A stretch of 64,000 bases of DNA from Mycolicibacterium stellerae (GTDB taxonomy: Bacteria; Actinomycetota; Actinomycetes; Mycobacteriales; Mycobacteriaceae), in NCBI RefSeq assembly GCF_003719305.1, contig NZ_RARC01000002.1:124001-188000 (forward strand). Direction: 5' to 3'. The translations under genes were made by a program, and so were the position numbers. Position 1 is the first letter of the stretch; every line of letters begins with the position of its first letter. The notes under the pieces are model-generated. The model was not told the DNA's origin, did not search any database, and saw nothing but the letters and a program-made list of their open reading frames with translations. Below, one piece after another: positions 8,224 to 16,978 of the stretch.

Positions 8224-8808
8224 ATGCGATATCCACCGGATCAGAAGGCCAAGGCGCGCCGCGCGCTATTACAGGCAGGCATGCGATCGATGAAGGCGGC
8301 GGGCTTCAACGGGATAGGCGTAGATGGCCTTGCGGCTGCGGCGGGTGTCACCTCAGGAGCGTTCTATTCGAACTTCGCGAACAAGGAAGAGATGCTCGAG
8401 GCGATTGTCGAGACCGCTGTTGGTGAACCGTTTCTCTCGGACACCGAGACCGCAGACAAAGTTGAATTGCGAAGAGAGATAAGACAATTCCTTGACGAGT
8501 ACCTCACGATTCCCCACGTTGCGAACCCCAGCGAGGGTTGCCCCACAGCGGCGCTGAGCGTTGACGTCGGGCGGGCGGGGGCGTCAACACGCGTAGCGTA
8601 CGAACGAAAGCTCACCGCCTGGGCAGCCCGGATCGCGGACAGCCTTGACGGGCCGCGACGGGGCCGTGAGCAAAGGGCCTGGAGCATTCTGTCGCTCATG
8701 GTGGGAGCAATCTCGATCGCGCGCGCCATGTCGAACGCCACCGCGCAAACGGCAGTCGTCGACTCGGCCCGGCGCACGGCCGAAAGGCTGCTGAGTCCAG
8801 TCAAGTAA
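8224..8808 (+). CDS. TetR-family transcriptional regulator
   Basis: A 194-aa regulator with an N-terminal helix-turn-helix (about residues 10-55): GVDGLAAAAGVTSGAFYSNFANKEE is close to the TetR recognition-helix consensus. The ligand-binding half contains a PSEGCPTAALS segment seen in the subgroup that senses small organic molecules. GAGGA precedes the ATG. The gene is divergent from the GMC oxidoreductase and has a perfect palindrome in its own leader. It probably represses itself and may control its neighbours. The ligand is unknown. Confidence 0.9.
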   Translation: MRYPPDQKAKARRALLQAGMRSMKAAGFNGIGVDGLAAAAGVTSGAFYSNFANKEEMLEAIVETAVGEPFLSDTETADKVELRREIRQFLDEYLTIPHVANPSEGCPTAALSVDVGRAGASTRVAYERKLTAWAARIADSLDGPRRGREQRAWSILSLMVGAISIARAMSNATAQTAVVDSARRTAERLLSPVK

Positions 8809-8852
8809 GAGACTCTCAAACCGAGGACCGCGCGATATCCAGGTCGCCACCC

Positions 8853-10361
8853 TCAAGGCGCACCCTGGACCGCAAGTACGTCCCAGCGGCCCGGCACGCC
8901 CTTGAGCTCGTGATGCCCGCGATCGCTGAATGTGATGCGCGATCCGAGCACCAGGGGCGGTACGGCTTCGGAGACCAACACCTCTCCCGGTTGCGCAAGT
9001 GCCATGATCCGCGCAGCGATGTGCACGGCAATGCCATGCGCGTCATTGTCGACCATCGCGACCTCACCGGTATGCATCCCGACACGAATCGTGAGCCCAA
9101 GCTCTCGCATTGAATCTCGAATCGCACACGCGCACGAAATCGCTCGCGCGGGTCCGTCGAAGGTGGCGAAAACACCATCGCCGGTGAACTTCACGACCTT
9201 TCCTTTCCAGCCGGTAACGTGCGTTTCAACGACGAGGTTGTGCTCGCGAAGCGCTGAGGTCCACGCTTCGTCGCCGAGCGCCGCTGCGAGCGAGGTCGAT
9301 TCGACGATGTCGGTGAACAGGACGGTAGCCAGCACCCTGTCGCTCACGGCGACACTGCGCCTCCCGGTGACGAAGGCCTCGATCTCGTCAAGCGCAACAT
9401 CAGCGTCACCGGCGAACCACATGTGATCTTCGCCTTCCAGATTCAGTAGGCGGGCGTGAGGGATCTGCTTGGCAAGATACCGCCCATGATCCGCGCATAC
9501 ATGGCGATCACCGCGGCGCTGCAACAGAAGTGTTGACGATTGAATACTGTCGAGCGCTGGTCGCACGTCACTGCGCATATACAGATCGAAAATCTGCTTG
9601 AAGTATCCGGGACCACCAGAGACACGCTCGCCGCGCGCCCACCAACGTCGCCGTTGGCCGTGATCAATCCAGCTGGGCGCCAACACATCCGCGATAGCGC
9701 CGCTGCCGAAGGCTTTGCCAACGGCATCCACATATTTGCTGAGCGTCGGCCCCGGCATGCCGAACGGGTAGCCCGGCCCTCTGGAGAAGCGCGCAAAGGC
9801 GCCCCACAGGACAAGGGAGCGAACGCGATGGGGATGGCTCGCGGTCAACAACATCGCGGGGAGAGCGGATTCGGCCGTCGCGAACACGGTGGCGCACTCA
9901 CTTCCCGCCGCATCGAGCACCGCGATGAGTCCGTCTATCCATGACTGCAACGCGGGCAGATCCCCGGTCGACACTGCGTCGGAGCTGCCGACCCCAAGGA
10001 GATCGGTTGTGATGAGGCGACTGAACGACGCCAGACGTCGAAGATATGCAGCGACAGTAGGCTCGTCCCAGAGCAAGTCAATCGGAGTCAATGCAGTTGG
10101 GATGAAGAGCAGATCGGGCCCGCGGTCACCGACAACCTGATAGGCCAAGTGCGCGTTACCACTTCGGGCATATGTCGTCTCGGGTATTCCTGCCATCGTC
10201 GGAACATTCCAGAAGTACTCGGCGCCGCTCGAGTTCGTTGCCGATGTTTCGTCCGCTGCGGATTTCGGAAGGCCGTCGATGAACTTCACATCTCCAATCC
10301 TTCTGTAGACCGAATTTGTCCGGCCAATGAACTCCATCGTCGCAACCGTTGTCAGTTGCAC
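8853..10361 (-). CDS. Alpha/beta hydrolase fused to a class III adenylate/guanylate cyclase domain
   Basis: A 502-aa two-domain protein. Residues about 60-325 form an alpha/beta-hydrolase domain. Residues about 335-500 form a class III nucleotide cyclase with the metal-binding aspartates in LFTDIVEST and KFTGDGVFATF and the RVGMHTGEV and AVHIAARI segments. The same architecture is known in M. tuberculosis Rv1900c (LipJ). The usual nucleophile elbow G-x-S-x-G reads ATAESAL here, so hydrolase activity is doubtful and the domain may act as a sensor. The first 55 residues are poorly conserved in appearance; the ATG at 10196 (MAGIPETTYARSG) is a credible alternative start. The gene lies convergent to the TetR gene. 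Confidence 0.85.
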   Translation of the reverse strand: MQLTTVATMEFIGRTNSVYRRIGDVKFIDGLPKSAADETSATNSSGAEYFWNVPTMAGIPETTYARSGNAHLAYQVVGDRGPDLLFIPTALTPIDLLWDEPTVAAYLRRLASFSRLITTDLLGVGSSDAVSTGDLPALQSWIDGLIAVLDAAGSECATVFATAESALPAMLLTASHPHRVRSLVLWGAFARFSRGPGYPFGMPGPTLSKYVDAVGKAFGSGAIADVLAPSWIDHGQRRRWWARGERVSGGPGYFKQIFDLYMRSDVRPALDSIQSSTLLLQRRGDRHVCADHGRYLAKQIPHARLLNLEGEDHMWFAGDADVALDEIEAFVTGRRSVAVSDRVLATVLFTDIVESTSLAAALGDEAWTSALREHNLVVETHVTGWKGKVVKFTGDGVFATFDGPARAISCACAIRDSMRELGLTIRVGMHTGEVAMVDNDAHGIAVHIAARIMALAQPGEVLVSEAVPPLVLGSRITFSDRGHHELKGVPGRWDVLAVQGAP

Positions 10362-10485
10362 CGACGGCTGGATGACGACGAATACCCTCGAAATCTCTTC
10401 ACGAGATATCGATCTGTCACGCCGAGGCGGGTACGAGGATGTCAGGGAAGGGACTGGCGAAATTCATTGTGTTCCACTCTCGATG

Positions 10486-11289
10486 TCAGAGTCCGTGCCT
10501 GGCCAACCAGGATTCGATGTGGTCGGCGGCAACCTGCCAACCGGGTTCGAGCATCACCTCGTGTCCCATGCCGGGAAGGATCAATGGTTCCGTGTTGTAA
10601 GCGGCGGCGGTGCGACGCACATCGTCGGGTGTGTAGACCCGGTCCGCCTCTCCGCCGAGGACCAACATCGGGGTGCGATTCCGGCGAGTTCTGACCAGAT
10701 TGCCGATCACCGTGTCGAAAAGAATCACCCGGCTACTATCTGAGCTCATCCGCGCTGCGAACTCCTCAACCACGCGATCGGATGCCTGATCGCTGAAGAA
10801 TAATTCCCGCACATCGGCCGATGTTCTGCATAGATCCGATGGGTTACCGGTACACGTGAATTTTGTTGAGCGCCAAGGATACCGACGAATCGATCTCAAC
10901 AGGGAACGCAGCTGGCCGCCACGGGGCGGCGTGGAAGCAATCAAGACTGCGGCGGCTGCATCACGTGTCTCGAGATACTTCTGGACCACGAATCCCCCCA
11001 GGGAATGCCCCACCAGGACGGGGGTTGAGGAGAGCGTCTCGATGACAGAGCAGATATCGCTGACGTAATCCGAAACTGAGCAGACCCGGAGGGGCTTGCT
11101 CGTTGGGCTGCGTCCGTGGCCGCGCAGGCTCGGCGCCAGGACACGGAACCCGCGTTCGACGAAGTGGTCGAGGAAGTGCTCTTCCCAACACCAGCCGGCA
11201 TGCCAGGCGCCGTGTACGAACAGAATTGGATGCGGGTGGCTTCGGCTCGCCTCCCCCTTGTCGATGACGTCGAGCATATCGCTGCTCAT
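10486..11289 (-). CDS. Alpha/beta hydrolase
   Basis: A 267-aa hydrolase of the esterase/haloperoxidase-like group. It has an oxyanion segment FVHGAWHAGWCW near residue 25, the nucleophile elbow GHSLGGF, an acid in GGEADRVY and the catalytic histidine in GMGHEVM near the C-terminus. The frame extends upstream, but the ATG at 11289 overlaps the stop of the methyltransferase gene as ATGA, so translational coupling fixes the start. The two enzymes are probably made together. The substrate is unknown. Confidence 0.85.
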   Translation of the reverse strand: MSSDMLDVIDKGEASRSHPHPILFVHGAWHAGWCWEEHFLDHFVERGFRVLAPSLRGHGRSPTSKPLRVCSVSDYVSDICSVIETLSSTPVLVGHSLGGFVVQKYLETRDAAAAVLIASTPPRGGQLRSLLRSIRRYPWRSTKFTCTGNPSDLCRTSADVRELFFSDQASDRVVEEFAARMSSDSSRVILFDTVIGNLVRTRRNRTPMLVLGGEADRVYTPDDVRRTAAAYNTEPLILPGMGHEVMLEPGWQVAADHIESWLARHGL

Positions 11290-12101
11290 ACGCGAGTCCA
11301 GGCACACGTCTGCGGAACAAACTCGATCTGACTGTTCATCTCGCATGCAGCGCTCTGCATGAGATCAGCCATTGTGTCGATCTGAGCCTGTATTTCGGCT
11401 TCGGTACCGTCGGCAAATACTTGGGGACAGACTTCCCGGGCCAACTCCATCATCCATGGCAACAGCGCGGTGTCTTCGCCGCCTTCGACGAGCGTCTGGG
11501 AGAACAGCTTCGGTGGCGGCAGCCCGGCATCGGCGAATACCCGCACGAGTCGTCCGCCGACGTCGAAAGCGCCGCCTGCCCGTAGGAGGGTGTCGGTCAC
11601 GGCGTCGTAGATCTCATGCAGTCGCGGCACCCGCGGGTAGGACTGGATCCCGCGCGTGATGTCCATTTCGTGAAGCGCTATGACGCCACCGGGGCGGACA
11701 AGTCGCCTAGTCGCCCGGAGGAACTCGCTTGGGTCCACCTGATGGATAAGGACGTATCGGCATACCGCAGCATCGAACGTCGCTGAGGCGTCGTAGGTGT
11801 CGACCCTGTCCACCAAGAACTCGACATTGCTGCGGCCGAGTTGAACGCACCGCAGGCGGGCGGTATCGATTGCTTTTGCGCTGGGATCGATGCCGATGAC
11901 CTGTCCCGCCGGACCGACAAGATCAGCGATCAACATAGAGACATCTCCTGGGCCGCAGCCGATGTCGAGAACACGCATGCCGCTCTCGACACCGGCGCTG
12001 ACCAGCAGTCGCTCCGTGATGGGTCTCAGCATTTCCGCTTGTCGCTGGAGACGTTGAATCTCGCGGTTAGAGTGACCCAGGGTGTAATTTCTGTCCGGCA
12101 C
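11286..12101 (-). CDS. SAM-dependent methyltransferase (UbiE-like class I)
   Basis: A 271-aa class I methyltransferase. The SAM-binding motif I is VLDIGCGPGDVS (about residues 44-55), followed by the acidic GIDPS loop and a VRPGGVIALHEMD motif near residue 140. The C-terminal third is mostly helical and could form a substrate lid. It is coupled by ATGA to the downstream hydrolase and follows the esterase gene by 32 bases, so 13057 to 10486 is probably one operon. Whether the target is a small phenol, a lipid or another metabolite cannot be told. Confidence 0.85.
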   Translation of the reverse strand: MPDRNYTLGHSNREIQRLQRQAEMLRPITERLLVSAGVESGMRVLDIGCGPGDVSMLIADLVGPAGQVIGIDPSAKAIDTARLRCVQLGRSNVEFLVDRVDTYDASATFDAAVCRYVLIHQVDPSEFLRATRRLVRPGGVIALHEMDITRGIQSYPRVPRLHEIYDAVTDTLLRAGGAFDVGGRLVRVFADAGLPPPKLFSQTLVEGGEDTALLPWMMELAREVCPQVFADGTEAEIQAQIDTMADLMQSAACEMNSQIEFVPQTCAWTRV

Positions 12102-12133
12102 GGTTTGCCCTATTCGATCGGTGTCAGTCTCGG

Positions 12134-13057
12134 CTAGGCGACGGCGGATCGGAGTCCGAGAGTGGTGCGCAACCAGCTGCCCATCTCTGCGATCGCTTGA
12201 TCGACTTCGGGAACGCGCCCGGCACCGATGATGAAGGAGTGCTGGCCCTCATCGACCTGTCGCACGGTGATCGCGTTTCCTGCCTTCTTCGCCCGGGCCG
12301 AGAAGGCGATGGCGTCGGAGGCAAGTAGTTCGTGCTCGCCGTAGTAGACGGCGATGGGCGGTAGATCGGATAGCGTGGCCTCGAGCAGATTGACCTGGGG
12401 ATCAGTCCATTCCACGTCCGTCCCATCGAGCCAGCATGAGCGGAAGAGTTCCATCAAATCGCGTGACAGCAGCTTGTCGCGATCGGCGTTGGTGTCGATC
12501 GATGCGCCCGACAGCGTGATATCGGTCCACGGAGAGATCGACAGGATCGACGCAGGCGGCGCCTCCCCGCGATCACGCAGTCGAAGTGCCAGGGCGATCG
12601 CGAGGTAGCCGCCGATTGAGTGGCCGACGCTGGCGATTTTGTCGTGCTTGTAGCCCCGCTCCAGCAGCCAGTAGTAGGCATTGCAAACGTCCTCGACCTG
12701 CGCCGGATACTTGTGCTCGGGTGAACGGCGGAAGTTCAGCACCAGCGACCGCACACCCGCTGCTTTCGCGATGTGCGCAGCGGCCTTTCGGTCGGAGTGC
12801 ATGGACATGAGCACACTTCCACCCATGTGGGTGTGCACGATCGCCGCGTCTGACGCGGCGCCTTCGGGGATGCACCACATCGCCTCTACCCCACCTGCGT
12901 CCACCTCCGCATAGGTGACACCTTCGGGTTCTTTCGTTGCCACATGAATGTTCTCGGCGACATCACGAATCGTAGACAGTTCGAAGTTGGGATTAGCCGC
13001 TCGACGGCTCAGCTCTGCCAAGAGATTCTTGAAGTCGACTGCTTGTTGACTCGCCAT
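12134..13057 (-). CDS. Esterase/lipase of the hormone-sensitive lipase family
   Basis: A 307-aa alpha/beta hydrolase of the HSL group. The oxyanion-hole motif is HMGGSV (about residue 77, a variant of HGGG), the nucleophile elbow GHSIGGYLA, the acid in EHELLASDA and the histidine in EGQHSF. These enzymes cleave short-chain esters. TTTCCT on the plus strand just before the start corresponds to an AGGAAAG ribosome site. It is the first gene of the putative three-gene operon, and a palindrome related to that of the GMC gene lies 77 bp upstream. Confidence 0.88.
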   Translation of the reverse strand: MASQQAVDFKNLLAELSRRAANPNFELSTIRDVAENIHVATKEPEGVTYAEVDAGGVEAMWCIPEGAASDAAIVHTHMGGSVLMSMHSDRKAAAHIAKAAGVRSLVLNFRRSPEHKYPAQVEDVCNAYYWLLERGYKHDKIASVGHSIGGYLAIALALRLRDRGEAPPASILSISPWTDITLSGASIDTNADRDKLLSRDLMELFRSCWLDGTDVEWTDPQVNLLEATLSDLPPIAVYYGEHELLASDAIAFSARAKKAGNAITVRQVDEGQHSFIIGAGRVPEVDQAIAEMGSWLRTTLGLRSAVA

Positions 13058-13133
13058 GGACTTTCCTTTCGTGGATAGGAGACGCGCTGGCGCGGGTCGC
13101 CGAGGTACCGACCGGGTTGTGATCGACGTTAGA

Positions 13134-13147
13134 ATAACGATCGTAAT
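13134..13147. promoter_or_regulatory. Second copy of the ACGATCGT-centred operator
   Basis: ATAACGATCGTAAT differs from the palindrome at 8031-8044 only in the third base from each end and keeps the AT arms and ACGATCGT core. On the minus strand TAGATT, a possible -10 box, lies directly beside it, as TAGAGT lies near the first copy. It probably regulates the esterase-methyltransferase-hydrolase operon. Confidence 0.5.
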
Positions 13148-13907
13148 CTAGAAACCGCCGCTCCAGCGTTTCCCAAGCCAAACCACAGGGAGTTAACATG
13201 ACCCGTGGGAGATCGGTTGGTTGTCAGCCTATTTCGCAAGGATCGCGGTGCCCGCTCCTCACTCGCCCCACGCGGTCCGCCGTCTCAACCACCTACCGGC
13301 CCGGCCAGACCGAGCGGACCCTAGGGCTGGTAGTCACGCCACTACTCGGCGAGTATCCGCTCACTACGCCACCGAGATCTCCGTCCCCGTGGTCACAGCC
13401 GAGAAACGCTCCCCAGCAGGCTATTTGGCCATCGCTTCTTAAGATGCCGCGACGCGGGAGATGAAGCGGAATGAGGCCGCGGATCCCGCACCTAGTCGTC
13501 GATGTGAATGACGTAAGGCCCGGCAGTGGCGGGGATCTCGAGACTAGCCGCCTGCGCGCCAGTATTTTTCATTGCGCACCGGCACCGAAAGCCTTCGGCT
13601 CGTGCAATTGCCGGGCAGCACCCACAGGTAGTGAGCACTGATGCTGAATGAGGGAATGAAAGGCGGCCTTCCGACGTCGTATGTACGCAGTGACCCCGGC
13701 GCCGACGCATTCCGCTTCGCGACGCCGCGCGGTTACACCGTGAATCCCCGCGTGCCGGCGGACAACTCGATGTGCTGCACAGATTCGGTCGGTGGTGGGG
13801 TCGCCCAGACCCATAACGAGCCGCCAAGTCCTCAACCCCTTCTGGGATCAACTGTCCGGCTGGCAGTCCCACGCATACCCGAGTAGAAACGGCAGAAGGA
13901 GACAGAT
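13148..13907. other. About 760 bp without a supportable gene
   Basis: Frames of 60-190 codons exist on both strands, but none has a recognisable domain, a good ribosome site or a convincing composition. Some may be decayed coding sequence: one minus-strand frame ending near 13492 finishes TAGPYVIHIDD, and a plus-strand frame near 13221-13442 reads partly like protein. I could not identify a parent family. The last 20 bases hold the AGAAGGAG ribosome site of the SDR gene. Confidence 0.5.
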
Positions 13908-14558
13908 ATGCAGATCCAGGGATCGGTTTGCCTAGTGACTGGCGCCGACCGCGAGCTGGGACGCCGACTGACCGAGGAACTGCTGCGTCGCGGCGCAGCC
14001 AAGGTCTACGGCGCCGTCGGCGCCCCCAATGGCATGACAACACCAGGAGTCGTGCCACTTCAGATCGACATCACCGACCCCGCCTCCGTGACAGCCGCCG
14101 CGCACGCGGCGCGCGACACTACGCTGCTGGTCAACAATGTCGGAACCTACGGCGTCGCATCGCTTCTCGACGGCAACATAGAGGACATCCGCGCATTGAT
14201 GGACAGCCACTACTTCGGTACGCTCACCGTGACCCGGGCGGTTGCGCCACACCTCATCGCCAACGCACCGAGCGCCATCCTGAATATCGTCTCGGTGCGG
14301 TCGTGGTTGCATCCCCGAGGTGGAGCTGATGCATACGCCCTTGCCAGAACCGCCCTGTGGGCTCAAACCAACGCCGTACGGGCCGAACTCGAGCCCGATG
14401 GCGTTGCGGTGACGGCGCTGCACGTCGGGCACATGGGCACCAACATGGCCACCCAATTCGAGTCCGACAAAGCCAATCTCACGAGGGTCGCTGTTCAAGC
14501 ACTCGACGGTGTCGAACATGGACTCATCGAGGTCCTCGCCGACGAGCTCAGCCGGTAG
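13908..14558 (+). CDS. Short-chain dehydrogenase/reductase with degenerate motifs
   Basis: A 216-aa protein with an SDR Rossmann fold: LVTGADRELGRR at residues 8-19, the LLVNNVGTYG structural motif (NNxG) near 75, and an active-site region with serine in NIVSVRSW and tyrosine in AYALART. Two normally invariant positions differ: the glycine-rich loop has RE where RG is expected, and the catalytic YxxxK is YALAR, with arginine for lysine. AAGGAG precedes the ATG. It may be a true enzyme with altered chemistry, a non-catalytic binder, or a gene beginning to decay. Confidence 0.8.
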   Translation: MQIQGSVCLVTGADRELGRRLTEELLRRGAAKVYGAVGAPNGMTTPGVVPLQIDITDPASVTAAAHAARDTTLLVNNVGTYGVASLLDGNIEDIRALMDSHYFGTLTVTRAVAPHLIANAPSAILNIVSVRSWLHPRGGADAYALARTALWAQTNAVRAELEPDGVAVTALHVGHMGTNMATQFESDKANLTRVAVQALDGVEHGLIEVLADELSR

Positions 14559-14658
14559 GCCGACAGTGATGCTCGGAAGCTATCGCCCCGCGCCCGATTG
14601 GGTATTGGGCCGGCTTCGGTGCGCTGTGGAAACGTGTTCGCTGCAAGCGATTTGAAGG

Positions 14659-14914
14659 GTGATGAGATGGTGCGTGAGGACGTCGGGGTTAGTTCCGCGA
14701 GATCCTCGGCTCTATGTCGATCCGTCGGCGGTTCGCACCGACATGTTGAGGCGAGCCGACACCAGCACCTACTGCAATTACCAGGGCAACGCGACGTACA
14801 CCGGCGGCGGTGCTCGGCGACACCGTCGTCGACGATGTGGCGTGGTGCTATCAGGACCCGCCGCCCGAATGTCTGCCCATCAAGGCGTATCTCAGGGGGC
14901 ACCGGCGGGGTGTC
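14659..14914 (+). pseudogene. Frameshifted DUF427 gene
   Basis: One frame reads PRLYVDPSAVRTDMLRRADT and then YCNYQGNATYTGGG; the next frame from 14810 continues VLGDTVVDDVAWCYQDPPPE and then CLPIKAYLRG. Together they match the course of a DUF427 domain: a Y-x-P-x-x-D-V start, a T-x-C-x-Y-K-G-x-A-x-Y centre, and an AW-x-Y-x-x-P-x-P-E end. The frame changes within the GGCGGCGG run at 14802-14810. The usual C-terminal FY-x-x-V also breaks off. The short start, frameshift and missing end indicate a pseudogene unless the run is a sequencing error. Confidence 0.65.
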
Positions 14915-14951
14915 GGGGGTGTCGGTCAGAAGCGTACAAACAGCAAACTAA

Positions 14952-14998
14952 AGCGGCCCCGCAGTTTCCGGGATTGCCGGAAAAGTCGCGGGGCCGCT
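14952..14998 (-). terminator. Intrinsic terminator of the rpsB-tsf operon
   Basis: AGCGGCCCCGC and GCGGGGCCGCT form a perfect 11-bp GC-rich stem. The loop holds a smaller repeat, TTCCGG/CCGGAA. Read on the minus strand the stem is followed by TTTAGTTTGCTGTTTG, a U-rich tail. It lies 12 bases after the tsf stop codon. Confidence 0.85.
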
Positions 14999-15010
14999 CG
15001 TAGCAGGTGG

Positions 15011-15826
15011 TCAGGCCTGGCCGACCTCGAAGCGCGTGAACCGCGTGACGGTCACGCCCGCCTCGTCGAGCAGCGCCTTGACCGTCTTCTTGTTGTCGGA
15101 CACCGACGGCTGATCGAGCAGCACGATGTCCTTGAAGAAGCCGTTGAGGCGGCCTTCGACGATCTTGGGCAGCGCCTGCTCGGGCTTGCCCTCCTCCTTC
15201 GCCGTCTCTTCGGCGATGCGCCGTTCGTTGGCGACGATGTCGGCAGGCACCTCGTCACGCGTCAGGTACTTCGCCTTGAGCGCGGCGATCTGCAGCGCGA
15301 CGGCGTGCGCGGCGTCCTTGTCGGAGCCCGTGTACTCGACGAGCACACCGACCGCAGGCGGCAGATCGGCAGCCCGCTTGTGCAGGTACGTCTCGACGGT
15401 GCCGTCGAAGTACACGGCGCGACGCAGCTCGAGCTTCTCGCCGATCTTCGCGGACAGGTCCGCGATCGTCTGCTCGACCGTGGTGTCACCAATCTTGGCT
15501 GCCTTGAGGGCGTCGACGTCGGCGGCCTTGGATGATGCAGCGGCGGCGACGATCTCATCGGCGACCGCCTGGAATTCAGCGTTCTTCGCGACGAAGTCGG
15601 TCTCGGAGTTCAGCTCGATCAGCGCGCCGTCCTTGGCCGCGACCAGACCCTCGGCAGTGGCCCGCTCGGCGCGCTTGCCGACGTCCTTGGCGCCCTTTAT
15701 GCGAAGCAGCTCGACAGCCTTTTCGAAATCGCCGTCTGCTTCGACAAGCGCGTTCTTGCTGTCGAGCATGCCTGCACCGGTCAGTTCCCGCAGTCGCTTG
15801 ACGTCGGCAGCGGTGTAGTTCGCCAT
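15011..15826 (-). CDS. tsf: Translation elongation factor Ts
   Basis: A 271-aa EF-Ts, the guanine-nucleotide exchange factor of EF-Tu. The N-terminal UBA-like domain ([20 protein letters not shown]) and the [14 protein letters not shown] segment are diagnostic. Two core subdomains with the ETDFVAKN motif follow. It lies 12 bases after rpsB and before a strong terminator, so rpsB-tsf is a closed two-gene operon as in M. tuberculosis. Confidence 0.97.
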   Translation of the reverse strand: MANYTAADVKRLRELTGAGMLDSKNALVEADGDFEKAVELLRIKGAKDVGKRAERATAEGLVAAKDGALIELNSETDFVAKNAEFQAVADEIVAAAASSKAADVDALKAAKIGDTTVEQTIADLSAKIGEKLELRRAVYFDGTVETYLHKRAADLPPAVGVLVEYTGSDKDAAHAVALQIAALKAKYLTRDEVPADIVANERRIAEETAKEEGKPEQALPKIVEGRLNGFFKDIVLLDQPSVSDNKKTVKALLDEAGVTVTRFTRFEVGQA

Positions 15827-15838
15827 GTCTTTTGTTTC

Positions 15839-16681
15839 CTAAGAGGTCGTCGGGGGCGTCGGTTCGGTCTGCGCGTCGGCCTCGGGCGTGCCCGGCTCGA
15901 CGGTGCTTGTTGCGGTGGCCAGCAGCTCCTGCTCCCACTCGGCCAGCGGCTCGGCGCCGGCGGCCTCCGGCTTGTCGCCGTTACCGCCCGCGCCCGCGCG
16001 GGCCTGCAGACCCTCGGCGATCGCGGAAGCGACCACCTTGGTGAGCAGCGCAGCCGAGCGGATCGCGTCGTCGTTACCGGGGATCGGGTAGTCGACCAGA
16101 TCGGGATCGCAGTTGGTGTCCAGGATCGCGATGATCGGGATGTTCAGCTTGCGGGCCTCCGCGACGGCGAGGTGCTCCTTGTTGGTGTCGACGACCCAGA
16201 TCGCCGACGGCACCTTGACCATGTCGCGGATACCGCCGAGGCTGCGCTCCAGCTTGTTCTTCTCCCGGGTCAGCATCAGGATTTCCTTCTTGGTGCGACC
16301 CTCGAAGCCACCGGTCTGCTCCATGGTCTCCAGCTCCTTGAGGCGCTGGAGGCGCTTGTGCACGGTGGAGAAGTTGGTCAGCATGCCGCCCAGCCAGCGC
16401 TGGTTCACGTAGGGCATGCCGACGCGGGTGGCCTCTTCGGCGATGGACTCCTGCGCCTGCTTCTTGGTGCCGACGAACATGATGGACCCGCCGTGCGCGA
16501 CGGTCTCCTTGACGAACTCGTACGCCTTGTCGATGTAGGTCAGCGTCTGCTGCAGGTCGATGATGTAGATGCCGTTGCGGTCGGTGAAGATGAACCGCTT
16601 CATCTTGGGATTCCAGCGACGGGTCTGATGCCCGAAGTGGGTGCCGCTGTCAAGCAGCTGCTTCATGGTTACGACAGCCAT
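15839..16681 (-). CDS. rpsB: 30S ribosomal protein S2
   Basis: A 280-aa S2 protein. [20 protein letters not shown] at residues 6-25 and FVGTKKQAQ and RWLGGMLTN are family hallmarks. The last 60 residues are a low-complexity Ala/Glu/Pro/Thr tail usual in actinobacteria. It is the first gene of the rpsB-tsf operon. The roughly 300 bases upstream, shared with the divergent M23 peptidase gene, hold no gene and no promoter I can define with confidence. Confidence 0.97.
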   Translation of the reverse strand: MAVVTMKQLLDSGTHFGHQTRRWNPKMKRFIFTDRNGIYIIDLQQTLTYIDKAYEFVKETVAHGGSIMFVGTKKQAQESIAEEATRVGMPYVNQRWLGGMLTNFSTVHKRLQRLKELETMEQTGGFEGRTKKEILMLTREKNKLERSLGGIRDMVKVPSAIWVVDTNKEHLAVAEARKLNIPIIAILDTNCDPDLVDYPIPGNDDAIRSAALLTKVVASAIAEGLQARAGAGGNGDKPEAAGAEPLAEWEQELLATATSTVEPGTPEADAQTEPTPPTTS

Positions 16682-16978
16682 GGTTGGCTTTGTCCTTCAG
16701 TTGTCGGTTGCCGCCCGGCATCGGGTGATACCAGGCCCTAGCGTCTGCTGCATGCCGGACCCGATGTTGATTTCTCTACAGTCGGGACCGCCCGGCATGC
16801 TGGTGCAACCCTGGTGGATCGGGGCTGCGGCGCAGGCGCGCGAAGTCAATCCGCTGGTGCGAATTGCGGATTTGAGTTTACACCGTGCCAACAGGTGCTT
16901 TGTCCACACTGCCGGGCTGATCCCCAGGTGAGCACTTCACACCTTCCCGAACCGGATGCGGCGCGCTGAGCTGGGCGT

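Noticed and set aside
13198..13464. 88-codon plus-strand frame upstream of the SDR gene
   Set aside because: Proline/serine/arginine-rich without structure; no family resemblance in any frame, so reported only as gene-free sequence.
15126..15818. 230-codon plus-strand frame
   Set aside because: Ser/Ala-rich shadow antisense to tsf.
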